A stretch of 64,000 nt of DNA, taken from contig JAPDRN010000045.1 of NCBI GenBank assembly GCA_030247855.1, positions 1 through 64,000 on the forward strand, in the 5' to 3' direction. The stretch is from Knufia peltigerae. Taxonomy: Eukaryota > Ascomycota > Eurotiomycetes > Chaetothyriales > Trichomeriaceae. Of the stretch, positions 21,729-33,402 are shown one piece after another (position 1 is the stretch's first letter; each line of letters begins with the position of its first letter). The notes under the pieces were generated by a model, which saw only the letters and a list, made by a program, of their open reading frames with translations, made no database searches and was not told the DNA's origin. Both the position numbers and the translations under genes were made by a program.

Positions 21729-23373
21729 ATGGAATACGACACTTCCACGCTTCGAGATGACCCGATCAAGTCGGGCCAGATTGAAAAGAACAACAATAGC
21801 CCACTCAGGGGCCATCTGCGAGCGAAATCCGATCGGGTCGATGTCTCGATACTCAAAGAGCCAATCACTTTCGCCTTCTCCGGTCGGACAGCAAAGAATC
21901 GATTTCTGAAAGCGCCAATGTGAGTACCACCTTTGGGGCGGTGGCTCTGTCTGTCTCTTGGGGGCAGGCCGTTTCCTGGCTGTCCCTGGCGTCCGCGACC
22001 TAGCTCTGACATTCTCTAGGACCGAGAGATTGTGTCATTGGAACAAAGAAGGAGAAGATATTGTACGATATGACCCGAATCTGCGGCAACCAAAGACTAA
22101 CAACACTGGCTGCCAGTCTGCCCGTGGAGTTCCGAGCCCGGAATACCTCAATCTGTACCGACGATGGGGAGAAGGTGAGATAGGCATCATCGTGAGCGGT
22201 AACACGATGGTGCGCTATGACGCCGTCGAGGCCTACGGTAATCCCATCTTGGTCGACGATCACGATGGCCGAGTTGCCAAGTACAAGGAGGTGACCGACG
22301 CCGCGAAGGCGCATGGGTCTCTGATTGTCGCTCAACTATCCCACCCCGGGAGGCAAGGGAACAAGTATCTCAACCCGAACCCCGTCAGCGCCAGCGATGT
22401 TCATCTGGCCATCCAGTGGGCGGGTAACGAGTTCAACAAGCCCAGACCCATGACCATTCCTGAAATCAAGGAGATGGTCAAGTCTTGGGGCGAAACGGCG
22501 TATTTGTGCCACAAAGCCGGCTTTGACGGAGTCCAAGGTAGGTTAGGTTTCTTCATTGTCCAACAAAAGTTCCCGAGGAAGATTTGCCTCTCTGACACAT
22601 GAGCCGAAGTGCACTGTGCCCATGGGTATCTGCTCGCTCAATTTCTCAGCCCGACGACGAACCATCGAACAGACGAGTACGGCGGGGACCTGGTCAATCG
22701 GTCTCGGATCGTGTTCGAGATCATCGAGGAGATACACCGCCGCGTCCCTGATCCGTCGTTCATCATCTGCGTCAAGCTCAACTCGGTCGAGTTTCAGGAC
22801 AAGGGCACGACCCCGGAAAACGCACGAGACCTGTGCCTCAAGCTCGAAGAGGCGAGGGTCGACTTTGTCGACTTGTCGGGCGGCACGTTTGAGGCGAGAG
22901 CCTTCGAGCACAAGAAACAAAGCACCATTGCACGCGAGGCTTACTTTATCGAGTTTGCGGAGATGATCGGGCCGCTGCTGAAGAAGACAAAGGTCTTCGT
23001 CACAGGCGGGTTCAGGTCAGCATCAGGAATGGTCAAGGCGGTCGCCGGGGGCGCGTGCGACGGGGTGGGCATTGGACGACCTTTGGCTGCAGAGCCGTAT
23101 CTCGTCAAGGAGCTGCTAGAGGGCAAGACGACCGGCGCATTGGAGAATTTCGTACCTTTGCCGCTGAACACGCAGTCGAGCGGAACACAGCTGCATCAGA
23201 TCGGCTGCGGAGATCCGATCATCAGTGATTGGAGTGTCGAGAGCGAGGTCAAGAGATGGATCGAAGCGAACGAGAAGGAAACCGCACGGAAACTGAGTAT
23301 CTTGCCCAAAGTCGACAGTTCGGGATATCCACCGCTCAAGGCTGAAGCTGGGTTTGCCTACCTGCAAGCATAG
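21729..23373 (+). CDS. NADH:flavin oxidoreductase, Old Yellow Enzyme family
   Basis: Three exons, 21729-21919, 22020-22537 and 22610-23373, give 490 residues; phases agree at both joins. The frame also opens with a TTG at 21714, but the first ATG is 21729. FMN-barrel landmarks: RTAKNRFLKAPM (strand 1), GIIVSGNTMV, LIVAQLSHPGRQ (the conserved H-x-G-R-Q region), AGFDGVQVHCAHGYLLAQFL across the second intron, RTDEYGGDLVNRSR, VDFVDLSGG, VFVTGGFRSASGM and DGVGIGRPLAAEP. The usual xHGAHGYL motif reads VHCAHGYL here. Such enzymes reduce activated alkenes, using NAD(P)H through bound FMN. The N-terminal 40 residues are a polar extension. The physiological substrate cannot be read from sequence; no cluster partners are next to it. 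Confidence 0.9.
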
Positions 23374-23724
23374 ACTGGGCGCTTCGCCAAAAGACATTCG
23401 TAGACACGAGAGAGCGCTGTGTGCGCGCATAAACAACGAATGCAGTACGAATCATAGAAAGACTCGCGAAAGCTGATTTGTTTCGTGAGTATTGGACTTT
23501 TTTTTCTTTGCCGTCTTTTTGCTTTGTTTTCAAAAATCGGCGCGGCACCCCATGTCAGCGGCACATTCTCTATCTCGTCGATCTGTGCTTTTAATCATTG
23601 ACGCCGAAGATATCTTTCCCCATAACCATTGTCACAAGACAAGTATGCTCATGCTTTGCTCCAGCCTTGCCATCCCCTTCAAATCATCGATCCTGCACTT
23701 CTGCTACTTGATTCGTTCGCGAGT
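23374..23724. other. Convergent 3' region (OYE-like / RPS11)
   Basis: 351 bases between two converging genes. Nothing recognised beyond shared 3' flanks. Confidence 0.5.
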
Positions 23725-24443
23725 TTAGAATTTCTGGAAAGCCTTGACGGCCTTGCCGGTTCTTGGCAGGACACGGAGGACGTTGAATCGGACCTAAAAT
23801 CCACGATATCAGTAATTGAGTCTTTCTTTTTCTGTTGGAGAAACATCGAAGAATTTGCTTACAGTCTTGCTGAGAGGTCGGCATTGACCGACGGTGACTG
23901 TGTCACCTTCTTCAACACGGAAAGCAGGAGAGACGTGGGCGGCGAGGTTAGTGTGTCTCTTCTCGTATCTGGCGTACTTGGGGACGAAGTGAAGGTATTC
24001 TCGGCGGATGATCAAAGTTCGGTGCATCTTGGTAGAGACGACAGTGCCGGTGAGGATACGGCCTCGGATAGAGACCATACCGGTGAACGGGCATTTCTTG
24101 TCTATAATGAAAAGTACTTTTTGTCAGCATTTCTTCGACTTTTCCCTAATCGCTCCGCATGCTGAAAAAACCCCCCAAACTCGTATTGGGAGAACTTCGA
24201 CTTGTTCATTCCCGGTAAAGGAAGAATAGCGACAAATCGATTTGATTGCAAGAGTGACTAACCGATGTAGACACCCTCAATGGCGGTCTTTGGTGTTCTG
24301 AATCCCAGACCAACATCCTTGTACCATCTTCGGCCACCCTTTCCAACTCTTCTGCTCTTTGCAGCCTTGGACTTGTGGTTGAGGAAGATGTGCGGCTGCT
24401 TCTGGTACGCGCGTTCGGACTGGACGGTCAACTCGGTCGCCAT
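23725..24443 (-). CDS. RPS11: 40S ribosomal protein uS17 (RPS11)
   Basis: Three exons, 24263-24443, 23863-24101 and 23725-23793, encode 162 residues. The start MATELTVQSERAYQKQPHIF and the end NVLRVLPRTGKAVKAFQKF are those of eukaryotic uS17. The core includes GVYIDKKCPFTG across the first intron, RTLIIRREYLHFVPKYARYE, and EGDTVTVGQCRPLSKTVRF across the second. All donors and acceptors are standard (GTTAGT, GTAAGC; TATAG, TTTTAG). It is a 40S small-subunit protein in the cytosol that binds 18S rRNA. It shares a 360-base divergent promoter with the kinetochore gene SPC7. Confidence 0.96.
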
Positions 24444-24803
24444 AGTTGCGGTGGTTGACAGGAAAGGTGCGCGGGTTGAGGAATAGGTTGTTGTCGTCGG
24501 AAGGGGCCTGCGATTTGATGATGTGTGGAATTTGGCGAAGGAGTTTTGCTGGCGCACATTCTGGATCTTGGCAGTAAATTTAACTCTAGACCATTAATGG
24601 AATAGCGCACTTTGGTCAGAATCACATGACTTCGCATAACAGCCGTGTTTACAAGTGGGTCTCCTCGGCGCGATTGAAACTTGTGAGTGGGACGTGAACC
24701 CGGTCGCTCTCAAGACAAACATCGTTGTTATCATGTACCTTTATTGACAGAATTTGTACGCTGAAACCTATGTTCTGTGGCAGTTCTGCCTCTGTCGGAA
24801 ACA
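24444..24803. promoter_or_regulatory. Divergent promoter, RPS11 / SPC7
   Basis: 360 bases between opposed ATGs of a ribosomal protein gene and a kinetochore gene. No canonical fungal ribosomal-protein box was recognised by eye. Confidence 0.55.
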
Positions 24804-27800
24804 ATGGCAGATTCTTCCACAGACCGTAAACCTCCCAAGCCAAAATCGCGACAGTCGATCGCACATATTCCATCCAGTAGATCATCTGCGTCAAAGGACA
24901 ATGTGACAACAGACATTGCGGCTCTCCACGCTCGAAACAATGCGGTACAAGCAGCCAAAAAGCGGTCGCGTGGAAAAAGCCTCGGTCCTGGAGGTCTTGA
25001 AGCTTTGACGGAAACAACGGGCAACGCAGCAAAGGTATGTGTTGGTTTGGCTTTCCTTCTTAAAGGCGCAAACGTTGACGACAGGGGCAGACACCGGTGA
25101 CTTTTCAGATCAAGTCGATTCTCAAACCTACGATACCTTTGACGCCTCCAAAGGCGATCCCTTCATTCGACGAATTGCGCAAAAGAAGTACTGGAAAAGC
25201 AAAATCACCGGCAAAGAATGGCGCAGAGGAACTCCTCATTGATTTCTCGACGCCAGGTCCAAACATGGCAAATAGAGGTGGAATCTCCATGGAAGGCGCA
25301 GAAAATGTGGCCGACCCGTTCAGCCCCATCACGCGGCAGTCGCCGCGTAGATCGAAGACTTCAAACGTCGAGGCTCAGGAGCGAGAGCGCGAGGAAGAAG
25401 CGAAACGACAAGCTGAGAAGCAAGCTATCTTGGACCGAAGAGCAGCTAGACGGAAATCACTTGCAAACAGGCGAGTGTCATTTGCACCAGAAGCAACATT
25501 ACACACGTGGAGTGTGATGGAACTTGCAGAGGACTCTACCACTAGTTCGGCGTCGAATTCTACCAGGAGACAATCCTCCATGACAGCACAACAGTCGCCG
25601 GTCAAGGAGATGCCTTCTCGCGATTCATCTGCCTCTCCCTCGACACCCGTGGAACAGCAAGAGGATCCTATGCAAACATCTTCCCCAGCGCATCAACGAG
25701 ATCTCCATCAGCAGAAACGTAGGAGAAGCTCTACAGCTTCACAACCTATGCTGGATGAGTCGCAGGACGACGTGTTCTCCTCGAGTCCGTCTGGTGATGT
25801 TACCACGAATAGTAGTCCGATGCGCGTTGAAGATGGCATCGAGTCCTCGGACGATTCGGACACGGATGGCGACACGGCCATGAGTATGGATGATGAGACC
25901 TCTCACACAGTGAATTCCCAAGACTCGGGATCGAGCACGCATTCTAGTCTGGAAGAGCGCCTACGTCAGGCAGCAGCACAAGCAGGGACACCAGGAATAG
26001 ACTACGACGAGCAGGATGAGGAAGACATGTCCATGGAGATGGCCACTGGCACCGTCACTCACGCTTTTCAACCCTACGCGCGAAAGCATGTCTCCGATAT
26101 CGAGCGCAGCGTAAGTCAAGAAAACGATAGTTCTGTTGCCGAGTCTCCTCAACGTGGTGCCATAAGGGAAGATTCGAGTCTTCAGGTAAATGATGATGAT
26201 GATGATGATGATGATGTACGGTCCCAATCTGAAGATATGAGCATGGACGTAACCAGGGCTGTCGGTGGTATTATCCCGCGACAATCACCTGGGAAAAAGA
26301 GCCAGAGATCTCCCAAAGCCCGTCGCAGAAGCATTCACCCTCGCCGCTCAATGGGGGACGAATCTGTTTTTGACGAAACTATGGATTTTACAGTGATGCA
26401 AGGTGGAATTATCGGGGAAGGTGACAAATCGGATGCCAACATGACCCAAACTCGTTCATTTGACGAAATGACCATGGAATTCACAACCGCTGTGGGCGGT
26501 GTATTGAGCAATGGAAATCGACGCCATTCTGGCTTATCAGAAGAGTCCGAGGACAATCAGACCATGGACATGACGGCAGCAGTCGGTGGCATATTGAGTC
26601 CAGTTGAAGAGCACACTGAGCCGCAGACAGATGCGGAAGACGAGCAGACAGTTGCCATGGAGGAAACGAAAGCGGTTGGATCGATATTGAACCAGCCTTC
26701 TCCCACGAAGAAGCGCATTACCAGACAGTCTGCCGGTAACGCCTCTACTCCTCCGCGAACCCTTCCTTCCGAAAAGTCGACACCAAAGACGACTCCCAGA
26801 ACCACACCAAGGTCAAATTCCAAGACCACACCAAAGACCACACCAAAGTCCCAACTGCATTTGACTTCGGTTGCGTCTGAGACAGGCAGCCCAAGTCTTG
26901 TCGCCAAGCCACAGTCATCTAGCAGGTCTCAAAGAAGCAGCAGTAAAGCCTCAACAACACCTCAAGCGCCGGCCCCAAGCACACCTATCATGTCTCATCG
27001 TCCACTGCAAGCTGGTACTCCATTGCAACAGATCACACCGCTTCCGGAGCATGCACCGAGCCCAAACAAGACACCTCTATCCGCGAATGTGCAACACCGA
27101 GGTGCGTCACCAAAGAAGCTTTTCAAGGCCGAGATCAAAGCTAGAGCGTCGCCAGCATCGACGAGGAGAGAAGCAAATCTTAAGGCAAACTCCTTATTCT
27201 CTCGGGACGCAGAGACCGGACAACAGACGCCTAGCATAGTATTGCGTGCTAGCAGACCTCAGCTACAGCGAAGGAGATCAAGCGGGATCGGCATTGATAA
27301 GGACGGCATAGGTTCTCCTCGAGTTTCTGAACTTCTGGATAGAAGAACCTCAATCGGCGACACGACAATGGAATTCAAGCTCGGAAGCACTAAGCCATCG
27401 AGGTTACGCTTTGAAGATGCGGAGCAGCTTGAACAGGAGGTGGAATTAGAGCGGCAAGAAGAACATCGTCGAGAAAGTGGCCGATTCGTCATGGAACGAG
27501 AGGCAGATGAGGCTCAAGAAGAACAGACGACTTCGCAGCTTAAAGGCATGATTGAGACAATGTCACCGAGAAAATCGAAAGCTAGCAAGGTCAAGGGCAG
27601 GAAGAGCCTTGCTGTTGGCGGCGCCAAAGGACTGCTCGGAAAGCGTCCAGCGGAACTGGACATAGACGATGACGAAGAAGCTGAGTCGACGCCGAAGCGT
27701 TTGAAAGCTGTTTCTCGAGAAGGAAGTCCTGTCAAGAAGGTTCATCTACCAAAGCCACCCAGCAAAGACGAGACGACTGGTAAATTGAATCTTAAGCTGC

Positions 27801-30127
27801 AAATGTCACTCGCAGACATGGCAGGTGCAGTCAAATCAACCCCGACTGTGGATACTTTCCGCCTAGCAAGGGATAAAGCGCCAACAAGCCCCGAAGCAGG
27901 AGCCCGGTTTAGAGATATTGAGGCTACTGGCGACGACAGGCCCACTTCATTTGAGGACAAGCTTGACAATGTTGTCGGGGCAATCGACGTTTCCACGGCT
28001 CAATTAGAAGAGGGATCTTCTTCAGCAGAACAGGAGAAGATCTCGCTTCAAGACTTCCTCAACATGACCAACATCCACTTCATTGAGCTTTCGACTACGA
28101 AGAGAAGGCATACTATGGCACAATCTATGCCTGCGAGAGAATCGCAAGAAGGCGCTGCTGCTCCGAGTACTGAGGTGAACTTTGTCGCTGCCGCAACAAC
28201 GCTACCTCTGCTGGAACTCTATCAGCATGCCACGAGAGAGTTGAAGTCGTATATCTCTACGGGTCGTAAGATCATCCGTTCTATCGAGGCAGAGACATTG
28301 GCTGAGCAGCCTCCACTTTTCCGAGAATACCTGGATGCGCGACCAGATGTCAAGGTTATCATGGACAATCAATTTCGGAATGGTAAGGCGAATGCTCGCC
28401 TACAGAGTAAAGAAGGCTGGTATCAATGGCGTGGGCAGTTGGTGGACGGTCTCAACACTGGCTTGCAGGGCATCAAGCAAGGTATGGCAGCTGACCTGGA
28501 TGTCCTGCAGCAACAGCAGCGAGTTTTGGAAGATGTGGTCCCGCAAGTGTTGCAAGAGCAGTCGGAACTTGAAATCCAGGCCAACTCTTTACGACAAAGA
28601 CTTGAAGAATTTGATAGCATCGACCGTGAAGCTTTGGAGAATTATCGGCAACAACTGCGAAATGTCGACGAGCAATTCCTTCAACGATCAGCACATCTAG
28701 AGGATCTGCAGCAACAAATGAAGGAGAAAGATGACGCTCTTAGTGCAGCCGCGGATTACAAGACCGAGCTACAAGATCAAATTGCAGAGTCTGAAAGGGT
28801 CAGGGAGGAGACCAGAGGCTTGCCAGTCTCCGATGTTTTGGCGCTCAAATCGAGGGTTGAAAGTATTGAGAAGAAGACTGGTTGGCATCTCCTGACAGCT
28901 GAAGAGGAGGTCGATGAACCGAACGAGTTTGGGCCCGGTCTTGTCATGGTGTACAAGGACGAGCTGCGACTATTTTTCCATCCCCAGGCCTTCCAGTGCA
29001 AGCTCGAACAGACTGGACGACGTCGATCAGGGAGGAAGTCTGCGTCAGTTTCTGGCCCATCAGCCCCGATCAGCCTGACGTATGCCCCTGAGCAGGACGA
29101 TTCTGAAGCCGGTCCACGTGAATTGTCTACAGAAAAACGCTTTTTCCTTCAACTGATTCGAAGTCAGCTGCACGCCTTTGCGATGATGCCAAAGGGAGCC
29201 ATTGCCGCAAAGGCAGTGTTGTCTACGGCGTCAAAGGGGTGGGACTTGGCGTCGAGAGTGTCTGAAGAGTTGAGGCTCTTGAATCTGGTTGGCGTGACGA
29301 CGGTCTCGATCATGGGCGACGAGAGACTCGGGGTCAAGGTCATGCTGCTCCTGCCTACTCAAGGCCGAGTGGATATGGAATTCGTCGTCACAGTGGCTGT
29401 ACTGAATGACGGCGAAATCGTCGCAACGTCCAGTGTCACTGCCACTGCTGTTTATGGTGGTGCAGTCGACACCCTTGCCGGCAAGAACAGGAAGGTCCAA
29501 CATGCTTTGGGCAAGGAGGTTGAAAGTCGAACCCTAGGCGAAGGGGCGTGGGCCAGTGCCATTCATGGCTTCAAGGCCTGGGTCAGTGCGCAGGAAACGG
29601 CGAGAGAAGAGAGGAAGTCCAAGAAAGTCGAGGAGGAGGCCACTTCTGTCCCTGTTGTACCTACGCCAGTACCTGTACCTGCACCTGCACCTGTTGCGAC
29701 TCACGAAACATCACCACAGGTTGTGGTGGTTCATTCTGAAACGAAACAACAGCGACAGCAACAAAAAGGAGTGCCGCAATCAAATCATCTGCCGACTTCT
29801 TCGTCCTCACCGCCTGTCCGGCGCTCACCTCTCGCGCCCAAGCGGACGAATGCGATACAAAAGAAGACACTACCCGTGCCGAAGCAGCGGCTCGAGAAAT
29901 TCAGTCTGCCGTCGTCTGCTCGTGTACACGTCTCGGAAAAGGAGAATTTCAACCCCTCGCTCTCGACTTCGTCTAGTAGAGGGAATGTCGCACCAGCTGC
30001 CCACGACGTGGGCAATGGCTGGAGCGAAAAGGAGGTTTCCAAACCCGCCATCACGCCGGAGATGCAGGAGGCCATGATGCACACGCCCATCAAGCGAGTC
30101 GGCGCGTTGAGACGGAGTCCTATTTGA
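24804..30127 (+). CDS. SPC7: Kinetochore scaffold Spc7/KNL1
   Basis: Two exons (24804-25034, 25109-30127) encode 1749 residues. Right after the intron is KSILKP (about residue 80), matching the SILK PP1 dock, and RRVSFAPE at about 197-204 matches the RVSF PP1 dock, as in KNL1 proteins. Residues about 440-610 hold repeated MELT-like units with a shared tail: SMDVTRAVGGI, TMDFTVMQGGI, TMEFTTAVGGV, TMDMTAAVGGIL and a weaker MEETKAVGSIL. These are the known Mps1 sites that recruit Bub3-Bub1. The Spc7 domain and long coiled coil follow (LQDFLNMTNIHFIELSTT to about residue 1350), then an RWD-like C-terminal region that contacts the Mis12 complex. An extra tail with Pro/Val repeats and a KEN motif ends the protein. 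It acts at the outer kinetochore in chromosome attachment and checkpoint signalling. Confidence 0.95.
26191..26216 (+). repeat. GAT tract encoding poly-Asp
   Basis: Eight GAT codons in a row inside SPC7, just before the first MELT-like repeat. Pure triplet repeat, so it may vary in length between strains. Confidence 0.9.
26235..26700 (+). repeat. MELT-like repeat array in SPC7
   Basis: Four clear units and one degenerate unit, spaced about 30-45 residues apart, each with a [TS]M[DE][FMV]T core followed by AVGGI/L or a variant. The conserved AVGG tail beyond the MELT core marks them as one duplicated block. Confidence 0.85.
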
Positions 30128-30453
30128 GTTTGAATCTGAGCATGTCGTGGGGATGACGATGTCACGTCGTAAAGATTGAAACTGATGACTTGAGACGAAT
30201 TTGGATGAACGGGAAAGAAAGCACGGAGTGGAAGGAGTTGGGTCAATTGCGGATTTTTTGTTCGTGGGTAGCGTTTCGAGGCATTGTTTATTGTTGTGTT
30301 TGTTGTTTGGATTACTGTACAGAGTACCCACTTTGTAGTGTTATTCTTACGAGAGTATTGCTCTACACTTTTCCTACCGAGCTTCTTCTTAAAGTGAATC
30401 GAAGCCGTGTCTTTCATCCGGAGAACACCTTAAGATGTCGTTACTAGATTGTT
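30128..30453. other. Convergent 3' region (SPC7 / FUSC-like)
   Basis: 326 bases between converging stops. Nothing recognised. Confidence 0.5.
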
Positions 30454-33402
30454 TCATGGCGTGAGTTCTAGTCTATCTAGGGAAAAGTTCAACTCTCCAC
30501 AAAGCGTCTTGATCCTTTGAACCAGAAGCTTGATGTCCCGATGCACCCTTTCCGAAGCGACGTGAAAGGCGACGAGGGCTCTGACGGCAGCCAGTTCGTC
30601 AACATCAACGTCAACACATGGCCGAAAGCCGTCCACACCCGCGGGTGACTGCGGCGGCGGCCACATGTTCCGAACGGATTTCAAGTACGAGTGCTGATGC
30701 TTCTTGGAATCCACAAAGATGTCGTCAAAGAAATACGGCGGTAACGGAAGACCATTTGTGATCGAGGCCGAGAGGATGAATAAAGCCGATGTGACTTTGT
30801 GATGCGAGACCAAGGCTTTTTCTCTCTGTTTTTGGGTCCAAGACACAACAGTCTCCATCGAAGCCTTCACTCGTGTGTCCGAGTGATGAAGATGATGCTC
30901 ATGATAGACCGACAAGGCAAACCCTTGCAGAGTGAGTTGGACGGTGAGTCGTTCGAGCAGGACGATACATTCCCGGTAGTCCTCGGTTGGGAATCGGCCC
31001 CCTATGGGAACCTGCCAGCCGGTAAAGGCGGCGAATCCATTCACCTCTTTCAAAACTCCGTGGACCTGATGGACCACTTCGATCCTCGCCCTTTTCAATT
31101 TCTCCGCCAGAGGTGACGTGTCAGAAGAGCGGAATTTGTTTCGTCTCGGGTGGTTGACCAACATTGTTTCCGACACCATGGCGTTGTACCGTGCCAGCAA
31201 ATACAGACAAGAACCGATGTGTCGTTGAATCAAGGCCCCTTCGGTGACGGGGAAAGGGAAGACGGTCCAGATGTAAGCCGCCAGGAGTCCCGCTACCACG
31301 TTGGCCAACCGGTAGGCGGCGATCTGGTAGAGCGGAAAAGCTGGGGTCGAGAACATTCTCAAATAGTCTTCGCCCAGTTTGTGGACGTTGAGCTCGTAAC
31401 CGACGCCGATGATGGGCGTCACGGCACTGACGAGAGCGAGAAGTGCGTGTTTGGGGTTCAAGGTGAACCAGTAAAAGGAGCCGGCCATGAACAAAAACAT
31501 CAACACCGTCACCGCCGCCGGGTTCCCGTCAGCAATGTACCAGATACAGTACGACCCGGCCGTACCTATAAAACTCGCGAGAATCCGCATCGCAAAGGAG
31601 AATGTCGTGTGACCGGTCGAGTTGATCATGGCAAAAGCCGTCATGACGATGGCCCAGAGACACCGCTGCTCGACATAAAACTTCCTCGAAGATCTCAGGT
31701 ACGCAACGATCCCAATGGTCATGGAGGCACAAGCGGCGCGGAGGCCGAAGAGCGAATGCGACGACCTGAGCATGTGCGGAATGGACCTAACACGCTCACC
31801 GAAACGTTCCAGCCACGACTCTGGTTTAAGATGAAGAGGGTCCCGACGACCATAAAGTGCCGCGTTGAGGATGTTACGGTGGTCATCATCGACGACGGCG
31901 TTGTCGATCGCTGGGTCGGCCATCAAATCACTATTTGGTCGACCTGGCAAGGTGAACATCTTCCAAAACCAGTCAACAAGAAGTGCTTGCGATGGCAAAA
32001 TGACTCGTCTTTGTTGCACCTTGCCATTCGTTTGTTCCACAAAATCCAGCAAGGTTATGACGGCACTGCTCAAGTGCCAAAAGGCAAACTGGACCTGTTG
32101 TTCAACGACCATTAGCTCTTGAAGTCGGTCATTACACTTGTCGCATATACCCAATCGAGGATGTGCTGTAATGGTTTGGATTCCTTGTCGGCCAAGCAGG
32201 AGTTTTTCTGCAAGGTCTTTCACAAGAGTTCGGTGGTCAGATATCCTGCCTCTTGGACAACTACCTTTCTCAGGGTCACAGGAGCCGTTCCGAGTTGAGC
32301 GGAATAATGTCCATATCGATTCTCTGCTTGAGAAAAGGCAAACCTTGGTGTCCTCGATAATGCCAGCAACAGTCTTTGAGAGATCTCTGGAGCTGCTGAA
32401 CAACTCAGTATGAATTCTTCCCGGATCAATTAAGGTGGTTGTGGCTGTGGTGTTCCGACATGTACACTGCTTGAGAGTTGAAACATCAGGAACAGAGTCG
32501 ATGGTATATCGTAACCCCAACAAAGGTAGATATGCTGCATGCAGCTTTTCAAAGCAGGCACCAAGATCTTCTCCATCCAGATGACCGATTCCAATGTCCC
32601 TGACGCCAAACTCCAGATCCGTTTTGAGCTTGACATCAATCTTTTGAAGGGCAATAAACCTCTTGTTCAGTTCTTCAAACTGTCGAGAAGGCCCTTGATC
32701 ACCGGCCGTTTTACTGTCATCCTCATGGATCAACGAATATGTGCGGAGGAGCTCGGCAAGTCTATCGAAGTAACTGTACATGGAGGTTATGGCAATCTCG
32801 CGGTTGCTGTGTGGGAAGATGAAGAGAGATACACCTGCTCCGATGCCGAAACCAGTTAGGAAAGCCTGGAGTTGCAACGACATGAACTCTTTCGCTGTCT
32901 GCATTGTTTCGAAAGAAGGTCCGGCCTGCGTGAGGGAAATGATGGTAAGGATGCAGTAATTGATGCAAGGAAACTGGAACTGAGGTCGAGAGGACCGCAG
33001 TGCATTCGTCAAGTACATTTGCAAGAAGAAAAATACTCCACACACCGCTGAAGCGGAGGAGTTGTATTCGTCGTCGGTGGTAGCACTGTGACTTCTGGCC
33101 ATGATCGAACACCACAAAGCGAACAAGTTGACCGCAGTTGCCAGACACACCATCAGCACGTTCAGAAAGAGTGTCTGGATGAACCTTGCCCGTGGCAGGA
33201 CGCAAAATGTCAGGAGCGCTTCGATTGCGACAAGGTAGTTGAGGACTTTGAAATGCCGCGCCCACGTATCGGACTGCATCGCAGCAACGGCGACTGTTGC
33301 CGGGAGTGCTGATTTGATCATCACCGCTGCGCTGTGCCAGCTGATCCTCGGCCGCTGGCATACATGGTGCCTCCAGTGTTGGCGGATATGGATCGGCTGC
33401 AT
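30454..33402 (-). CDS. FUSC/ArAE-like multipass membrane protein
   Basis: Long frame giving 982 residues from the first ATG at 33402; the frame stays open 45 codons further upstream from a TTG, so a short upstream exon is possible. Two hydrophobic blocks are separated by a long soluble part, the layout of fungal ArAE/FUSC (Bre4-like) proteins. The N-terminal block includes LNYLVAIEALLTFCVLP and FLNVLMVCLATAVNLFALWC. The second, at about residues 560-720, includes RAACASMTIGIVAYL, CLWAIVMTAFAMIN, AVTVLMFLFMAGSFYWF, ALLALVSAVTPIIGVGYEL and LANVVAGLLAAYIWTVFPFPV. The C-terminal domain (about 230 residues) is cytosolic-looking and ends in KLLVQRIKTLCGEL. Such proteins are proposed exporters of aromatic or toxic acids; substrate is unknown here. 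The neighbouring bZIP gene lies upstream on the same strand. Confidence 0.78.
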   Translation of the reverse strand: MQPIHIRQHWRHHVCQRPRISWHSAAVMIKSALPATVAVAAMQSDTWARHFKVLNYLVAIEALLTFCVLPRARFIQTLFLNVLMVCLATAVNLFALWCSIMARSHSATTDDEYNSSASAVCGVFFFLQMYLTNALRSSRPQFQFPCINYCILTIISLTQAGPSFETMQTAKEFMSLQLQAFLTGFGIGAGVSLFIFPHSNREIAITSMYSYFDRLAELLRTYSLIHEDDSKTAGDQGPSRQFEELNKRFIALQKIDVKLKTDLEFGVRDIGIGHLDGEDLGACFEKLHAAYLPLLGLRYTIDSVPDVSTLKQCTCRNTTATTTLIDPGRIHTELFSSSRDLSKTVAGIIEDTKVCLFSSRESIWTLFRSTRNGSCDPEKGSCPRGRISDHRTLVKDLAEKLLLGRQGIQTITAHPRLGICDKCNDRLQELMVVEQQVQFAFWHLSSAVITLLDFVEQTNGKVQQRRVILPSQALLVDWFWKMFTLPGRPNSDLMADPAIDNAVVDDDHRNILNAALYGRRDPLHLKPESWLERFGERVRSIPHMLRSSHSLFGLRAACASMTIGIVAYLRSSRKFYVEQRCLWAIVMTAFAMINSTGHTTFSFAMRILASFIGTAGSYCIWYIADGNPAAVTVLMFLFMAGSFYWFTLNPKHALLALVSAVTPIIGVGYELNVHKLGEDYLRMFSTPAFPLYQIAAYRLANVVAGLLAAYIWTVFPFPVTEGALIQRHIGSCLYLLARYNAMVSETMLVNHPRRNKFRSSDTSPLAEKLKRARIEVVHQVHGVLKEVNGFAAFTGWQVPIGGRFPTEDYRECIVLLERLTVQLTLQGFALSVYHEHHLHHSDTRVKASMETVVSWTQKQREKALVSHHKVTSALFILSASITNGLPLPPYFFDDIFVDSKKHQHSYLKSVRNMWPPPQSPAGVDGFRPCVDVDVDELAAVRALVAFHVASERVHRDIKLLVQRIKTLCGELNFSLDRLELTP

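Noticed and set aside
31150..32115. Plus-strand open frame of 321 codons
   Set aside because: Antisense to the FUSC-like membrane protein; low hydrophobicity and His/Arg/Gln-rich shadow composition.
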